Both the position numbers and the translations under genes were made by a program. DNA of 64,000 bases from Cymbomonas tetramitiformis (Eukaryota; Chlorophyta; Pyramimonadophyceae; Pyramimonadales; Pyramimonadaceae). The stretch is from positions 1 through 64,000 of the forward strand of contig LGRX02033405.1 in the NCBI GenBank assembly GCA_001247695.2. The letters run 5' to 3'. Positions within the stretch are counted from its first letter, which is position 1, and every line of letters starts with the position of its first letter. Below are positions 37,426-47,600 of this stretch, piece by piece. The notes beneath the pieces were generated by a model. That model was not told the DNA's origin. It ran no database searches and saw only the letters and a list, made by a program, of their open reading frames with translations.

Positions 37426-37878
37426 ATGACCTAGTTTGTAGTTCCTGTGTTCAAGATAAAAGATATTTAGTTCGTATTATTCATTTCAATAAGTCGTCCT
37501 TCTTAACGTGATAGTGCGCAACTATTCAGAGAGAAGCAAACCGTAGAACTCGTTATTTTCAGAGCCTCCACATACCGCGATGGCTCCAACGCATGGTGTG
37601 CCACAGATGTCCTTGTCGAACGGTGGGTATGGGAGGAGCGCCCTCGCAGCCCCTTGCATTCCCTGGTGCTGTCGACTTCTGGCGTGAGGTCTCGCGGCGG
37701 CTCGCTGCGCCTCTTGGAGTGATTCCGACTTGTGAGGGGAACGTTTGCGGGTTTCTGACTTGTGACGTGAGCTCTCGCGAGTGGTTGCGCCCCTTGAAGT
37801 GCCGCCGACTTGTGGCGTGAGGTCTCTAGGCTTGTTGCATGACTCTTGGACTGATGCCGCCATGTTCTGGAGGTGTGG
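36705..37878. repeat. Host segment copy 1, uninterrupted, with empty DIRS target site
   Basis: This roughly 1.17-kb segment, from AATATTCGCGCTC to GGAGGTGTGG, is present again as 37881-37983 plus 43446-44514. Positions 36810-37878 match 43446-44514 at a constant offset of 6,636 with no difference that I saw. At 36801-36820 the sequence reads TTGTGAAGACCTAACTCTAG, which is the site that the DIRS element interrupts in copy 2. Confidence 0.9.
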
Positions 37879-37983
37879 ACAATATTCGCGCTCTTTCGGT
37901 CCGGAGACTCGGGTTCCAGAGTACCCAGGCGAGGGTTTGATGTTTCTGTTCGAATGTGTGTCACACAATGTTGTTGTGAAGAC
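37879..37983. repeat. Host segment copy 2, left part
   Basis: This matches 36705-36810 almost exactly; one difference is GATGTTTCTG here versus GATGTTTATG in copy 1. It ends in GTGAAGAC, where the DIRS element begins. The right part of the same copy resumes at 43446. Confidence 0.9.
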
Positions 37984-38139
37984 TGATGGTTTTCTGATCA
38001 GTGTAGGATGACAGGCAGTATGACTGTCATCCGGAGCAGATCTGAAAACTGAGGTTTTCTGATCAGTCGGAGGCATAAGAGGCCAGCTACGGACTGAGAG
38101 GGCCTCTTGCCGTGTTACTGTGGACTTGTGTGGACTTTC
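37984..38139 (+). repeat. DIRS split direct repeat A1 (156 bp)
   Basis: Starts TGATGGTTTTCTGATCAG and ends GTGTGGACTTTC. Identical by eye to A2 at 42632-42787 (offset 4,648). It contains several internal short inverted motifs (TGATCAG, GGTTTTCTGATCAG), plausible recombinase-binding sites. Confidence 0.93.
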
Positions 38140-38262
38140 ATCGACTGTGTCGGTTTTTACAGTTTACTGTCCGTTTTTGCAGTTTGTGTCCGTTTTTGCA
38201 GTTCTGTAACACCGTAAGCTTTTCAGTGCGCACATACTTTCAGTAGTATTCGTATATTGATT

Positions 38263-39114
38263 ATGGAGTGGTTCACCGACCCAATTTTGTGTCAAAGACG
38301 AATTGATGATTTGCACGCGCAGCCAGCGTACGCGACCGCTTTTGCCGCTTTCCAAGATGGAGAGGACCTCTCGCAACCGCAAATGAAGTTGATGCGACAA
38401 ATGGAGAGAGCGACTGCCCGACTTGCTGAGCTTAAGGGACTGTCGCAAGTAGCCTCAGGAGACCGTAAGCGTCCGTGGGAGGCAGCAGTAGACCTCACTC
38501 AGCTTCCAGGGTCCGATCGCCTTGAATTGACTCGCAACGATGATGGCAAGGACAAGGGACTCCGCAAACAGTTTTTAGAGACCCAGCACCACTTCGTGGC
38601 ACACTCAGCGTCACAGTTGGCGCTTAATGACGCCAAGAAGGAATTGGAAGGTGTGGAGCTGCCTGAGACCGTCACTCTTGCTCTTGAATTCTTGTCTGAG
38701 ACAGCGGAAAAAGGTGTGGCACGCGCCAAGGCGCGCGCAAAAATTTTGGCCTTGGTTTCGGACAAAGGCCCTGAAGTGGGCTGGAAAATCTGCGAGAAAC
38801 TTGAACGTAAGTCGTACGCTGACGATGAGGAAGACGAAAAGCTAATGCGCAAAGCTGAAAAAGAAGTAAAGGCAGAAAAAATGCACGCTGCGCAAGCTGC
38901 GGCTGCCAAGGGGCGGACGAAGGGCCTAGGCAGGGGTGCCTTTGCTGTGTCTCGTCCGACTGCTCCTGGAGCGCCTCCGCCACCGCCGCCTGTTCAGGCA
39001 GGGCGTGGCAGCCAGCTCCAATGCTGGAATTGTAATGAATGGGGGCACCACCAAAACCAATGCTCGCAACCGCGCCCAGCCGGCAGAGGCCGTGGCAGAG
39101 GCTCGGATCGTTGA
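38263..39114 (+). CDS. DIRS Gag-like protein with CCHC zinc knuckle
   Basis: The product is 283 aa from the ATG at 38263. The N-terminal and central parts are charged and helical. Near the C-terminus is CWNCNEWGHHQNQC, a C-x2-C-x4-H-x4-C zinc knuckle, followed by an Arg/Gly-rich tail. Such knuckles bind nucleic acid in retroelement Gag proteins. It is the first ORF of the element, 123 bp after A1 and 70 bp before the polymerase ORF. A capsid-like role is inferred from the knuckle and the position. There is no sign of decay. Confidence 0.85.
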   Translation: MEWFTDPILCQRRIDDLHAQPAYATAFAAFQDGEDLSQPQMKLMRQMERATARLAELKGLSQVASGDRKRPWEAAVDLTQLPGSDRLELTRNDDGKDKGLRKQFLETQHHFVAHSASQLALNDAKKELEGVELPETVTLALEFLSETAEKGVARAKARAKILALVSDKGPEVGWKICEKLERKSYADDEEDEKLMRKAEKEVKAEKMHAAQAAAAKGRTKGLGRGAFAVSRPTAPGAPPPPPPVQAGRGSQLQCWNCNEWGHHQNQCSQPRPAGRGRGRGSDR

Positions 39115-39184
39115 ATTCTAAAGAATGTAGAGCCACGAAGGCTAGTACAATGAGCTTAGCGGAATGCTTTGCAGTTGAGGTGGA

Positions 39185-41410
39185 ATGCCCAACTTAAATG
39201 TAACTTTTGGGGACGAAACCCTAAATTGTAATGAACTTTTGGCCCGCGGGCTGTTGTTTCCTTGTGTTTCAGGTCTTGAATTGTCTGAGGAAGAGATTGG
39301 CGAGGCCATACCTTTGTGTGAACAGGACGTTCCTGTGCCCCGTGTTGCGGGAAGACTTAGGGAGCGAGCCTCCTTTTGGCGAACCTTTGTCCGCTCTTCG
39401 TACGTTATGTCTTGGATTGAGAGAGGATTTAACTTGAAGTTTAAGGATGGCAGGGCTCCGCCCCGAGTGCACTTGCCTAACCACGTGTCTGCTGTTAGGC
39501 ATACCGCCTTTGTTACTGACGCTGTGCAGGAGTGTGTGCTTATGGGCGCCTTGAGAGAGGTGCCCAGCAAGCCGCGGGTTGTCCTGCCTTTAATGGTGGA
39601 CGACTCTCGGGACAAATTACGGCTGATCTTCAACGGTAAGTGGCTCAATGCCTTTCTAATCTTTCCTAAGTTCAAGTATGAACACCTTCAGCCTTTTGTA
39701 GACCTGCTTAGGAGGGATGACGGGTTGTTTTACTTTGACTATAAGTCAGGGTATTATCACGTTGACCTCCACGAGATGTCTCGTACCTATGTTGCTGTTG
39801 AGTGGCAGGGTAGATTCTTTGAGTTTTGTGTGCTGCCTTTTGGTCTAGCCCCAGCTTGCTGGGTGTTTACGAAGATCAACAAGGAGCTCGTAGGTAAGTG
39901 GCGGGGTCTCGGGTTCCGCGTGCACCCCTACGTGGACGACTTTGCTTTTGCTGTGAGGGCTCCTACACTCACGGACCCCTCGGCTTTGGCTGTGTTGTCC
40001 CGTATTATGCGGGACGTGCGGGAGGCGGGCTGGCTCGTGTCTGAGTCCAAGTCTCAGCTGTTTTTCACACGGGCCCTTGTGCATATTGGCATAGGCATAG
40101 ACCTGGAGGGGGGGGTCTTGTTCGTGCCTGAGAAGGCTCTGGGCAAGATCCGTGCTTGTGTGTCAGACTTGTTGAGGCTATTTCATAGGTTGCCTCTGAG
40201 ACTTGTGGCTAAGTTTGCAGGCTTAGTTAATGCACAGTGGTTTGTACTAGGGGGTGTCACCAGACTGTATGCTAGGGCGGCTGCAGTACTCATAGCCGAC
40301 ACCCTGACTTGGGGCTCGTGGGCTTCTCATGTCCCGGGTACTGATGCTCTTCGGACAGAGCTTGAGTTTTGGCTGACAGACGGCTTTCGTAGGCATCAGA
40401 GAGGCATCTGGGAGCCCAGGGGGGCGGGGCTTCAGCTGGAGACAGTCCATGCGGACACCTCTGAGGTGGCATGGGGTTCCTGGCTGGAGCAGTCCTTTGG
40501 GGGACCTGAGCTGCTTGGCCACAGTTATCTGACCATGTCGGACAGACTGAAGTCATCCACTCTCAGGGAGCTCAGGGGCATTTTTGACTCTCTCCGAGCA
40601 TTTGATGTGGCTGGCAGGCTGAGAGGGAAGAGGGTGCTTGTCATTTGTGACAACCAGGCTGTGCATTTTGTCATTGAGTCTGGCAGCAGGCATCAGGAGC
40701 TTCAGGAGTTGGCTTTAGCGGTGCATGATTTCTGTGCTGACCACGGGGTGGTTTTGTCCTCCCTTTGGATGCCCAGGGAGTTTGAGGCCCGGGCTGATGC
40801 CCTGTCCAAGATCAGAGACCATGATGACTGGATGGTCAACCCGGCAATCTTTCGGTGGGCTGACCCATGGATTGCCGGGGGGTGGAGGCACACCCGGGAC
40901 AGGTTTGCAACTGACAAGAATTGTCTTGTTTTTGACAGTGCAGGTGCCCCCTCCTTCAACAGTGCTTGGCACTGTCCAGGTACGTCGGGGGTTGACACTT
41001 TCGGTCAGACGGACTGGCGGAAGCACGTCAACTGGTGCAACCCGCCTTTCCGGATGATCGGGAGGCTCCTGCTGTTTCTGCAGGCTGAGAGGGCTGCAGC
41101 CTCCATTGTGGCCCCGGTCTGGACTTTCCAGCCGTGGTGGGTCTTGCTGTGTCCCGACGGGGTTCACTTAGCAGACTGTGTGGTGCAGTGGACGGAGCTC
41201 CAGCCCTCAGCGGACACCTTCCTCCCTGGCCTCGGAAGGGCCAATGAAGGGGGTGTGGGCTTGCCTGACTTTCGGGTCCTCCTCTTGCGGGTCTCCTTCG
41301 ATGAGAGGGAGCCTGCAGGCCCTGGTCCCCGCTGTACCTTGGGGGGTTGCATGGCTTGTGACTGGGGTAGGGGTATGAGATGGGGGCTGCCTTTCATGCA
41401 GGCATCATAG
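39185..41410 (+). CDS. DIRS polymerase: reverse transcriptase, RNase H, methyltransferase-like
   Basis: The product is 741 aa from the ATG at 39185. The reverse transcriptase domain has KLRLIFNGKWLN, FYFDYKSGYYHVDLH (about residue 181-196, first catalytic Asp), LPFGLAPACWVFTK and the catalytic HPYVDDFAF (Asp251-Asp252). RNase H follows with VHADTSEVAWGSW, LRELRGI, LVICDNQAV and WMPREFEARADALSK, which carry the acidic residues. The C-terminal part has WCNPPF, like the catalytic NPPY/F motif of the adenine-methyltransferase-like domain known in DIRS elements. The 3' end overlaps the recombinase ORF by 31 bp in another frame. The enzyme copies the element RNA into DNA. No in-frame stops or missing catalytic residues were seen. 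Confidence 0.95.
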   Translation: MPNLNVTFGDETLNCNELLARGLLFPCVSGLELSEEEIGEAIPLCEQDVPVPRVAGRLRERASFWRTFVRSSYVMSWIERGFNLKFKDGRAPPRVHLPNHVSAVRHTAFVTDAVQECVLMGALREVPSKPRVVLPLMVDDSRDKLRLIFNGKWLNAFLIFPKFKYEHLQPFVDLLRRDDGLFYFDYKSGYYHVDLHEMSRTYVAVEWQGRFFEFCVLPFGLAPACWVFTKINKELVGKWRGLGFRVHPYVDDFAFAVRAPTLTDPSALAVLSRIMRDVREAGWLVSESKSQLFFTRALVHIGIGIDLEGGVLFVPEKALGKIRACVSDLLRLFHRLPLRLVAKFAGLVNAQWFVLGGVTRLYARAAAVLIADTLTWGSWASHVPGTDALRTELEFWLTDGFRRHQRGIWEPRGAGLQLETVHADTSEVAWGSWLEQSFGGPELLGHSYLTMSDRLKSSTLRELRGIFDSLRAFDVAGRLRGKRVLVICDNQAVHFVIESGSRHQELQELALAVHDFCADHGVVLSSLWMPREFEARADALSKIRDHDDWMVNPAIFRWADPWIAGGWRHTRDRFATDKNCLVFDSAGAPSFNSAWHCPGTSGVDTFGQTDWRKHVNWCNPPFRMIGRLLLFLQAERAAASIVAPVWTFQPWWVLLCPDGVHLADCVVQWTELQPSADTFLPGLGRANEGGVGLPDFRVLLLRVSFDEREPAGPGPRCTLGGCMACDWGRGMRWGLPFMQAS

Positions 41411-42612
41411 GCACTGGGGAGCAGTGGGCTGGCCTGCAGTTCTCCGTGACGGACCCGCTGGAGATGCAGCTGCGGGCAGACATGCTGTTGGCGGTGTCTG
41501 GCACCCGTGAGGCTAGCACCATGCGGGGCTACTCTCGGGTGTTCGTACGGTACCAGGCTTTCTGTCAGGACCGTGACCCACCTAGGGTGCCTGTTCCTGC
41601 TGACCCGGTCACGGTGGCTATGTACTTACAGTACATAGCCAATGCGGCCAGGACCTTCTCTGTGGTGAAGACCGCTTCGGCTATGGTTTTCACTGCTCAT
41701 GATTTGGCTCTGGTCCCGGCAGACCGGAACCCCACCTCTCATCGGCTGGTGGCCGCGGTGCGGGAGGCAGCTCACAGGAGGCTGGGGGACAGGCGGCTCA
41801 ACAGGAAGGAGCCGCTGGAGTTTGCATTTGTACAGAGTGGTGCTCGTTGCTGGTTGATGCTGGGAGGTGTCACTCGGCAGATGTTTGCTACACTGGGTTT
41901 GGACATGTGGACAGGCTTCTGGCGGTATGACTGTGCGGAGAAGGTGAGACTGCGGGATATGAAGTTCTGTGAGACCCACATGACCACCTTCCTCGAGAAG
42001 CGGAAGACGGACAAGTACAGGTATGGTCAGCTGGTGGAGGTTGCCCGAGCGGCGGAGGGGCAGCCTTTGTGCCCAGTGGAGGTCAGTCAGAGGTGGGTTG
42101 ACACTCAGATTGCACGGGGAGTGCAGCCCGACGAGCCCCTGTTTCAGCAGATTGATGGCAGGCGGTTTCAGCGGGACCCGTCGGCTGACTGCCTGACGGG
42201 GAAGAGGCTGGACTATCCTCAGCTGAGGAGGTACCTGTTCAGGATGCTGGGTGAGGCTTCTGGCTTGGACCCCGATGCTCTGAGGCAGCTGTATGGGACC
42301 CAGTCCCTGCGGTCTGGTGGGGCTACGGCGGTGGCTGCGGCTGACCAGGTTACTGATTTCGAGTTCAATCAGTACGGTGGCTGGAGCTCGTCGGCGGCTG
42401 CGGCCACCTACAAAGCTACCAACCTCAACCGCAGGCTGGCGGTGTCCAGAAGCATGCCCCATGCTCAGCAGAGTAGGCGGCCTTTCTTGTCTGATTGCTT
42501 GTTGTTGTCATGCATTACATGTGCACTGCTTTGTGGTGATCTTTGTGTGCTTGCACCGGCCGGGTTCCATTCACATATGTGTCATATGTGTCATGCAAGC
42601 TGGGCTATGTAG
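41380..42612 (+). CDS. DIRS tyrosine recombinase
   Basis: The product is 410 aa. The ATG at 41380 lies inside the end of the polymerase ORF. A SAM-like N-terminal domain (STMRGYSRVFVRYQAFC) is followed by the catalytic domain with GVTRQMFATLGLD, THMTTFLEKRKTDKY (Lys region), TQSLRSGGATAVAAA (the second Arg box, Ser in place of the usual His) and GGWSSSAAAATYKATN, where the Tyr is the likely nucleophile. This enzyme is thought to insert the circular cDNA by site-specific recombination. The last 20 or so codons lie inside repeat B1, so the C-terminal end is repeated as an orphan frame in B2 (stop near 43427). Confidence 0.93.
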   Translation: MGAAFHAGIIGTGEQWAGLQFSVTDPLEMQLRADMLLAVSGTREASTMRGYSRVFVRYQAFCQDRDPPRVPVPADPVTVAMYLQYIANAARTFSVVKTASAMVFTAHDLALVPADRNPTSHRLVAAVREAAHRRLGDRRLNRKEPLEFAFVQSGARCWLMLGGVTRQMFATLGLDMWTGFWRYDCAEKVRLRDMKFCETHMTTFLEKRKTDKYRYGQLVEVARAAEGQPLCPVEVSQRWVDTQIARGVQPDEPLFQQIDGRRFQRDPSADCLTGKRLDYPQLRRYLFRMLGEASGLDPDALRQLYGTQSLRSGGATAVAAADQVTDFEFNQYGGWSSSAAAATYKATNLNRRLAVSRSMPHAQQSRRPFLSDCLLLSCITCALLCGDLCVLAPAGFHSHMCHMCHASWAM

Positions 42613-42631
42613 CCGCAGCTGATTAGAAAAC
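42552..42631 (+). repeat. DIRS split direct repeat B1 (80 bp)
   Basis: Starts TGCACCGGCCGGGTTCCATT and ends CAGCTGATTAGAAAAC. Matches B2 (43367-43446, offset 815). It directly abuts A2, so the B1-A2 junction recreates the sequence expected at the join of a circular intermediate. Confidence 0.93.
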
Positions 42632-42787
42632 TGATGGTTTTCTGATCAGTGTAGGATGACAGGCAGTATGACTGTCATCCGGAGCAGATCTGAAAACTGA
42701 GGTTTTCTGATCAGTCGGAGGCATAAGAGGCCAGCTACGGACTGAGAGGGCCTCTTGCCGTGTTACTGTGGACTTGTGTGGACTTTC
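42632..42787 (+). repeat. DIRS split direct repeat A2 (156 bp)
   Basis: Second copy of A1, internal near the 3' end. It is followed by CCACCCGCC, where A1 is followed by ATCGACTG, which fixes the repeat end. Confidence 0.93.
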
Positions 42788-43366
42788 CCACCCGCCCTCC
42801 CTTGTCATTCAGGTACGGATGAGGAGAGGCCGCTTTCAGTGCAGGAGCTGCAGGACTTGGAGGACCTGGAGCAGCTGGGCTCTGAGCTGGAGGCCGTGCA
42901 GATCCGGCCCGCAGAGGGGCAGTCGGCTCATTAGAGTGTAGGTAGAGGAGACTAGGACCTGTGCCTGTTCAGTGCCGACCGCTGTGATGAGAGGTAGCTA
43001 TAGTGATCCTTCGGTGGGGGGCTGCGAAGCTACCTCATGCTGCTTCTCATCTAGGCACTGTTCAGTAGGCTTTGCTAGGTGACGGCTTTGCTATTGCTGT
43101 CTTGCCTGACTCTGAGCTGGAGCGGGTAATTATGCTTTTTGAGGGTTTCAGCCCTAGCATAGCATTTTAGGTCCATAGTCTGTACTCTTTAGGGTAATGA
43201 TATTATTCGCAGGCCTCAGTCCTTTGGCACGAGGGGCGTGTGCCCGCATGCAGAAGGCTGGGGTCGGCAGTCGGGTCGCGGGACCCTGGTTCCTGTCTGA
43301 CGGGAGTCCTTGGTTTGTGGCACTTCTGGATATGTCGTATTATTATTTTTGTAATTCCACACGCAG
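42788..43366 (+). other. DIRS 3' unique segment between A2 and B2
   Basis: The first 150 bp is open and rich in Glu/Leu codons (GAGGAGCTGCAGG-type sequence), possibly a remnant of coding sequence ending in TAG near 42934. The rest is non-coding and T-rich. No domain was recognised. Confidence 0.5.
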
Positions 43367-43446
43367 TGCACCGGCCGGGTTCCATTCACATATGTGTCAT
43401 ATGTGTCATGCAAGCTGGGCTATGTAGCCGCAGCTGATTAGAAAAC
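43367..43446 (+). repeat. DIRS split direct repeat B2 (80 bp), right end
   Basis: Matches B1 and ends at AAAAC, followed by the host CTAACTCTAGGG. The AC shared with the left host flank (GAAGAC) marks the likely recombination core. Confidence 0.93.
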
Positions 43447-44514
43447 CTAACTCTAGGGTCCAAGTAAAGTTAAGCCGTCCAGTATTTTCATCGGAAGGTC
43501 CGAAGAGATTCCTGGGGAGCGACAAAGGAATGCATCGTATTTCGATCTCTGGAATTGTACATGGACTGTCGGATTCGGAAAATTTCCACCGTTAAAAATG
43601 AACGGACCAGTTTAAGCAGCTCAGCTCAGCTCTACCTTACTTGTGAGTTGTGAGCTTGTGACGCTCTGGAACCCGAGTCTCCGGACCGAAATAGCGCGGA
43701 TATTACTTAGGGTTTGTAACGCATATTAAGCTGGTGCTGGTGCTGGTGGGGGTCCGCGTCCGAAGACGAGCTTTAGGGGTGCCCAACTAAAGTTGAGCCG
43801 TCCAATGTTTTCAGATCGGGAACATCGGAAGGTCCGAAGAGATTCCTGGGGAGCAACAAAGGAATGTATCGTATTTTGATCTCTGGAATCGTATATGGAC
43901 TGTCGGATTCGGAAAATTGCCACTGTTAAAAATGAACGGACCAGTTTAAGTTGGGCAGCTCTAACGAGCTTGCAGCTTCACAATCATCAAGTAACGGCCC
44001 TCGACCCGAATCGCGGGTGCCCACGCGAAGCGTGGGTCGTCTAAACTCTGGGGACGAGAGTATGACCTAGTTTGTAGTTCCTGTGTTCAAGATAAAAGAT
44101 ATTTAGTTCGTATTATTCATTTCAATAAGTCGTCCTTCTTAACGTGATAGTGCGCAACTATTCAGAGAGAAGCAAACCGTAGAACTCGTTATTTTCAGAG
44201 CCTCCACATACCGCGATGGCTCCAACGCATGGTGTGCCACAGATGTCCTTGTCGAACGGTGGGTATGGGAGGAGCGCCCTCGCAGCCCCTTGCATTCCCT
44301 GGTGCTGTCGACTTCTGGCGTGAGGTCTCGCGGCGGCTCGCTGCGCCTCTTGGAGTGATTCCGACTTGTGAGGGGAACGTTTGCGGGTTTCTGACTTGTG
44401 ACGTGAGCTCTCGCGAGTGGTTGCGCCCCTTGAAGTGCCGCCGACTTGTGGCGTGAGGTCTCTAGGCTTGTTGCATGACTCTTGGACTGATGCCGCCATG
44501 TTCTGGAGGTGTGG
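43446..44514. repeat. Host segment copy 2, right part
   Basis: Matches 36810-37878 base for base as far as I can check by eye. It ends GGAGGTGTGG. After this the sequence becomes unique and leads into the aldo-keto reductase gene 169 bp later. Open frames on its minus strand (for example 44158-44499, and the same in copy 1) are Ser/Lys/Arg-rich, occur in both copies, and are not called as genes. Confidence 0.9.
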
Positions 44515-44682
44515 CGTGTGGACCGACAGTGCAGGAGGCTTGGGCCGCTCCGGGTCAGTATAACTCGGGCGGGGGGGAGGGTTTCATTCTGTTGCAAAAC
44601 TATGTACTCGAGCCTGTCGGAAGGGAGGAATCCTGCCCGGACGCCTCGTACCTGTTCACGTGCCATTTTTAGGGGGAGTTTG

Positions 44683-47600
44683 ATGCAGGGACAAGGTGAG
44701 TTACTTCTGTGTCGCTTATACAGTCTCTCCGTCGTGCGTCTGGTGCAGGGAGGTGCATTCCAATGATTGGTTATGGCACCGCCTCGGTCGATCCAGATAT
44801 TTGCGAGAAAGTGGTAAAAGTAAGCAGCGCATACTTTCAAGTTTATTGTGTTCAACCGCGGTGTCTTCGAGCCTCGCAATATCTCCGTTTGCTGACAACG
44901 TTTGCAGAGTCTTTCTATACCTCATATTTGTAAAGTTGCTACGGGCTCCAATAGGGTTTCGTTTGCATAGTCTCAATTGTGATATGAGCAAGAGAAAGAA
45001 GGAATGACCGGCAAGACGTGTACATTTTTAGTTGTTGAGCAGGGTATCCTCGAAAGTCAGAAAGAGGCCCTGCTCGCAATGTTGTGGTAGTGCCCCTTTG
45101 ACAAGAGCCTGCGGGCGCTTGACAGCCTGGGCCTGACACAACCTTCACAGGAAGCGGTGCTCGAAGCTGGATACCGGCATCTCGACTGCGCGAAGGTATA
45201 TGGAAACGAGGTGCTAGTGGGGCGTGCGTTGACCGACATGTTCGCCAATAAACAAATTCGCCGGGAACAACTCCACATCACTTCCAAGGTGGACTTATTG
45301 CACCTTCTTCTGACGGAAGAGGCAGAGGTTACTTGCGTGTTTCCTTCACACTTTCTGTACTCTTCCCGTGTGTTTGATCGGACACGGGAAACCAACCACT
45401 TTACAACAGGCATGGAATGACGATCATCGGCCAGAGCACTTACGAGAAGCGTGTCTGAAGTCCCTCAGCAACCTCGGCTTGGAATATCTGGACTTATACA
45501 TGCTGCACTATCCAGTGGCCTGGAAAAAGGGTAAACGTTTGCTACGCTGCGTTTTGAAGCATCGCTTGTTTTAGACTCCCCTTGAAGGGCCGCTTAGTGC
45601 AGCTCACAGAAAAGCCTCGGGGGATCGACCTTCCATTCGTGGACAACCTGCCACTCACAGTGGAACTTCATCTGCTGGGGTTGACTGCCCTTCACATGAA
45701 GTAGACCTTTACTTGGCTGCGATGTGTGCTGCACTGTGACGCCATGCGAAAGGGAGGGGTGACACCCAAACACAGGGACCATGCTATGCCCGGATTCGGT
45801 CACGATCGAGGAGACTTGGAAAGCCATGGAGCAGTTGCAGCAGGAAGGCCTTGTGAAAGCCATCGGCGTCTCAAATTTCGATCGTTCCAGTCTTGAGAAG
45901 TGCGCCCCACTCTGCACTGCCAGACTGAGGCTGTAGAAAGAGAGCGCGCCACCGGGGGACCGTCTGCCGGTTTCAGTCGCATCGACCCCAGGCTTCGGGG
46001 AATCATGACGTTGCCACCCTCCGTTCATAATGCACGAAAATAACGTGTCGTTGGTGAGAAGGCGATTGGAATTCTGCTTATCAGGGTGCTTAAGATGGCA
46101 ACTATTGTGCCAGTGATCAATCAAATTGAAGTTCATCCCTTTCTGACACAGGTAGTATACTCCCAAGCCCCACACGCCACGTGTCAAGCCCCGCAGTGCG
46201 GCCAGAGCTGCACTTGGGGGACGTGCTTTTGAACTCTAGGCCGCGTTCGTCAGTCTTCGTACGCACTTGTAAATCTTCCCGTGGTCAGAACGGCTCGCTT
46301 CAAGTCGACGGTCAGAGCGGCTCGCTTCAAGTCGACGGTCAGAGCGGCTCGCTTCAAGTCGACGGTCAGAGCGGCTCGCTTCAAGTCGACGGGTTCCGAG
46401 GTTGAACCACTTCTCACTCGTGCAGTGCACAACGGCACTGTTCCTATCAAACACTGGCGCAGTTGGGCAGAGCCTTTTGTGACACATTATCGTATATTGC
46501 TTGTATGCCAAGGATGATAAATAGGTAATCAAGAGCCACCCTGGTGACTTGCAACTAAACGACCTTTTTCAAATATTGTTCCGTCGGTGACTCTCTATTT
46601 TTTATTATTTTTTTTTCTTAAGGCTGAGATCCTCGGAGCGCTTTGAGTTGCTCCAGAGTTTATGGGCGCCTCGACCCACTTGGCTGGCGGGGAGGCCGTT
46701 GTATGTAGGCAGTCTGACTCATGGGCGCCTCGACCCACTTGGCTGGCGGGGAGGCCGTTGTATGCAGGCAGTTTGACTTATGGCGTATGGGAAGACATGG
46801 AGTTTAGGCAGGAGGGCTTAGGTAGTCCGGCTTGGACTTTTTGTGGGCAGATGGGCACTCTAACAAAGGTGTTAGTTAGGGTGTGCGGGAAGATGCGCTT
46901 CTCCAATTATTCTGAACCAAGCGTAGCAGTCAATCTTCATTAATATATCAGGGGGCGCAATATGCATATTTTTTCTTGGTGTTGGAAGTTATCCATGCAA
47001 GCGAGAATCCAGAAGCCATCCCAGGCTGATCATGTACAATTGGTCATTTAAGATCGCTGCGGTACATGCATGACTCGGCATTCCCGCACGACTCCGATAT
47101 GCGCATGTGTCGTTGGGTCTCAGCGTGATGAATCTCAGACACTTATCAGATGAGAAGATTTGTTGAGCGCTGCATAAGCAGATCAAAATGTCTTAAGTGA
47201 AAGCGTTTCTCAGATGTGGGAAATGTGGAGTCGAGCCCGAGATGACAAGGAGGGTGCGGCGTGCGGGCAGCAAGAGCTGGTCAGCTTTTGCAAGAGCAAG
47301 GGAATTGTGGTCACAGCATTTTCTCCCCTGGCGAAAGCTGGTCTAGGGCTGGCATCCCTGCCCATCATTCAAGAGCTTTCGGCTAAGTATGGCAAGACTC
47401 CCACACAGGTACAGTACCAAACCCCTTGTCGGTAGCTCATTTATTCATCTTCCGTGCGCGACCCCCATTTTGAGACGAGTAACGCCACTGCATTGCTCCC
47501 CATTTTGCTGGAGAGGCCACATTCTGCCGCGGTCTCTTTATGGACTCTCAAAGTTTTCCTGGACTTTACTCCGCGCCGTGCGGCATTGAGCGGCTCTCCA

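Larger units (their letters stand above)
37984..43446 (+). mobile_element. Complete DIRS/PAT-like tyrosine-recombinase retrotransposon
   Basis: The element is 5.46 kb with a zinc-knuckle Gag-like ORF, a reverse transcriptase/RNase H ORF with a methyltransferase-like tail, and a tyrosine recombinase ORF. There is no integrase, protease or LTR pair. The ends are split direct repeats in the order A1 (37984-38139), ORFs, B1 (42552-42631), A2 (42632-42787), B2 (43367-43446). This is the layout of PAT-type DIRS elements, which are thought to integrate as circles by recombinase action. There is no target-site duplication, as expected. All three ORFs are intact and the paired repeats look identical, so the insertion is recent and possibly active. 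Confidence 0.95.

Noticed and set aside
37522..38076. 184-codon minus-strand frame and its shorter copy at 44158-44499
   Set aside because: Both are inside duplicated repeat sequence, have Ser/Lys/Arg repeat composition and extend differently in each copy. No domain.
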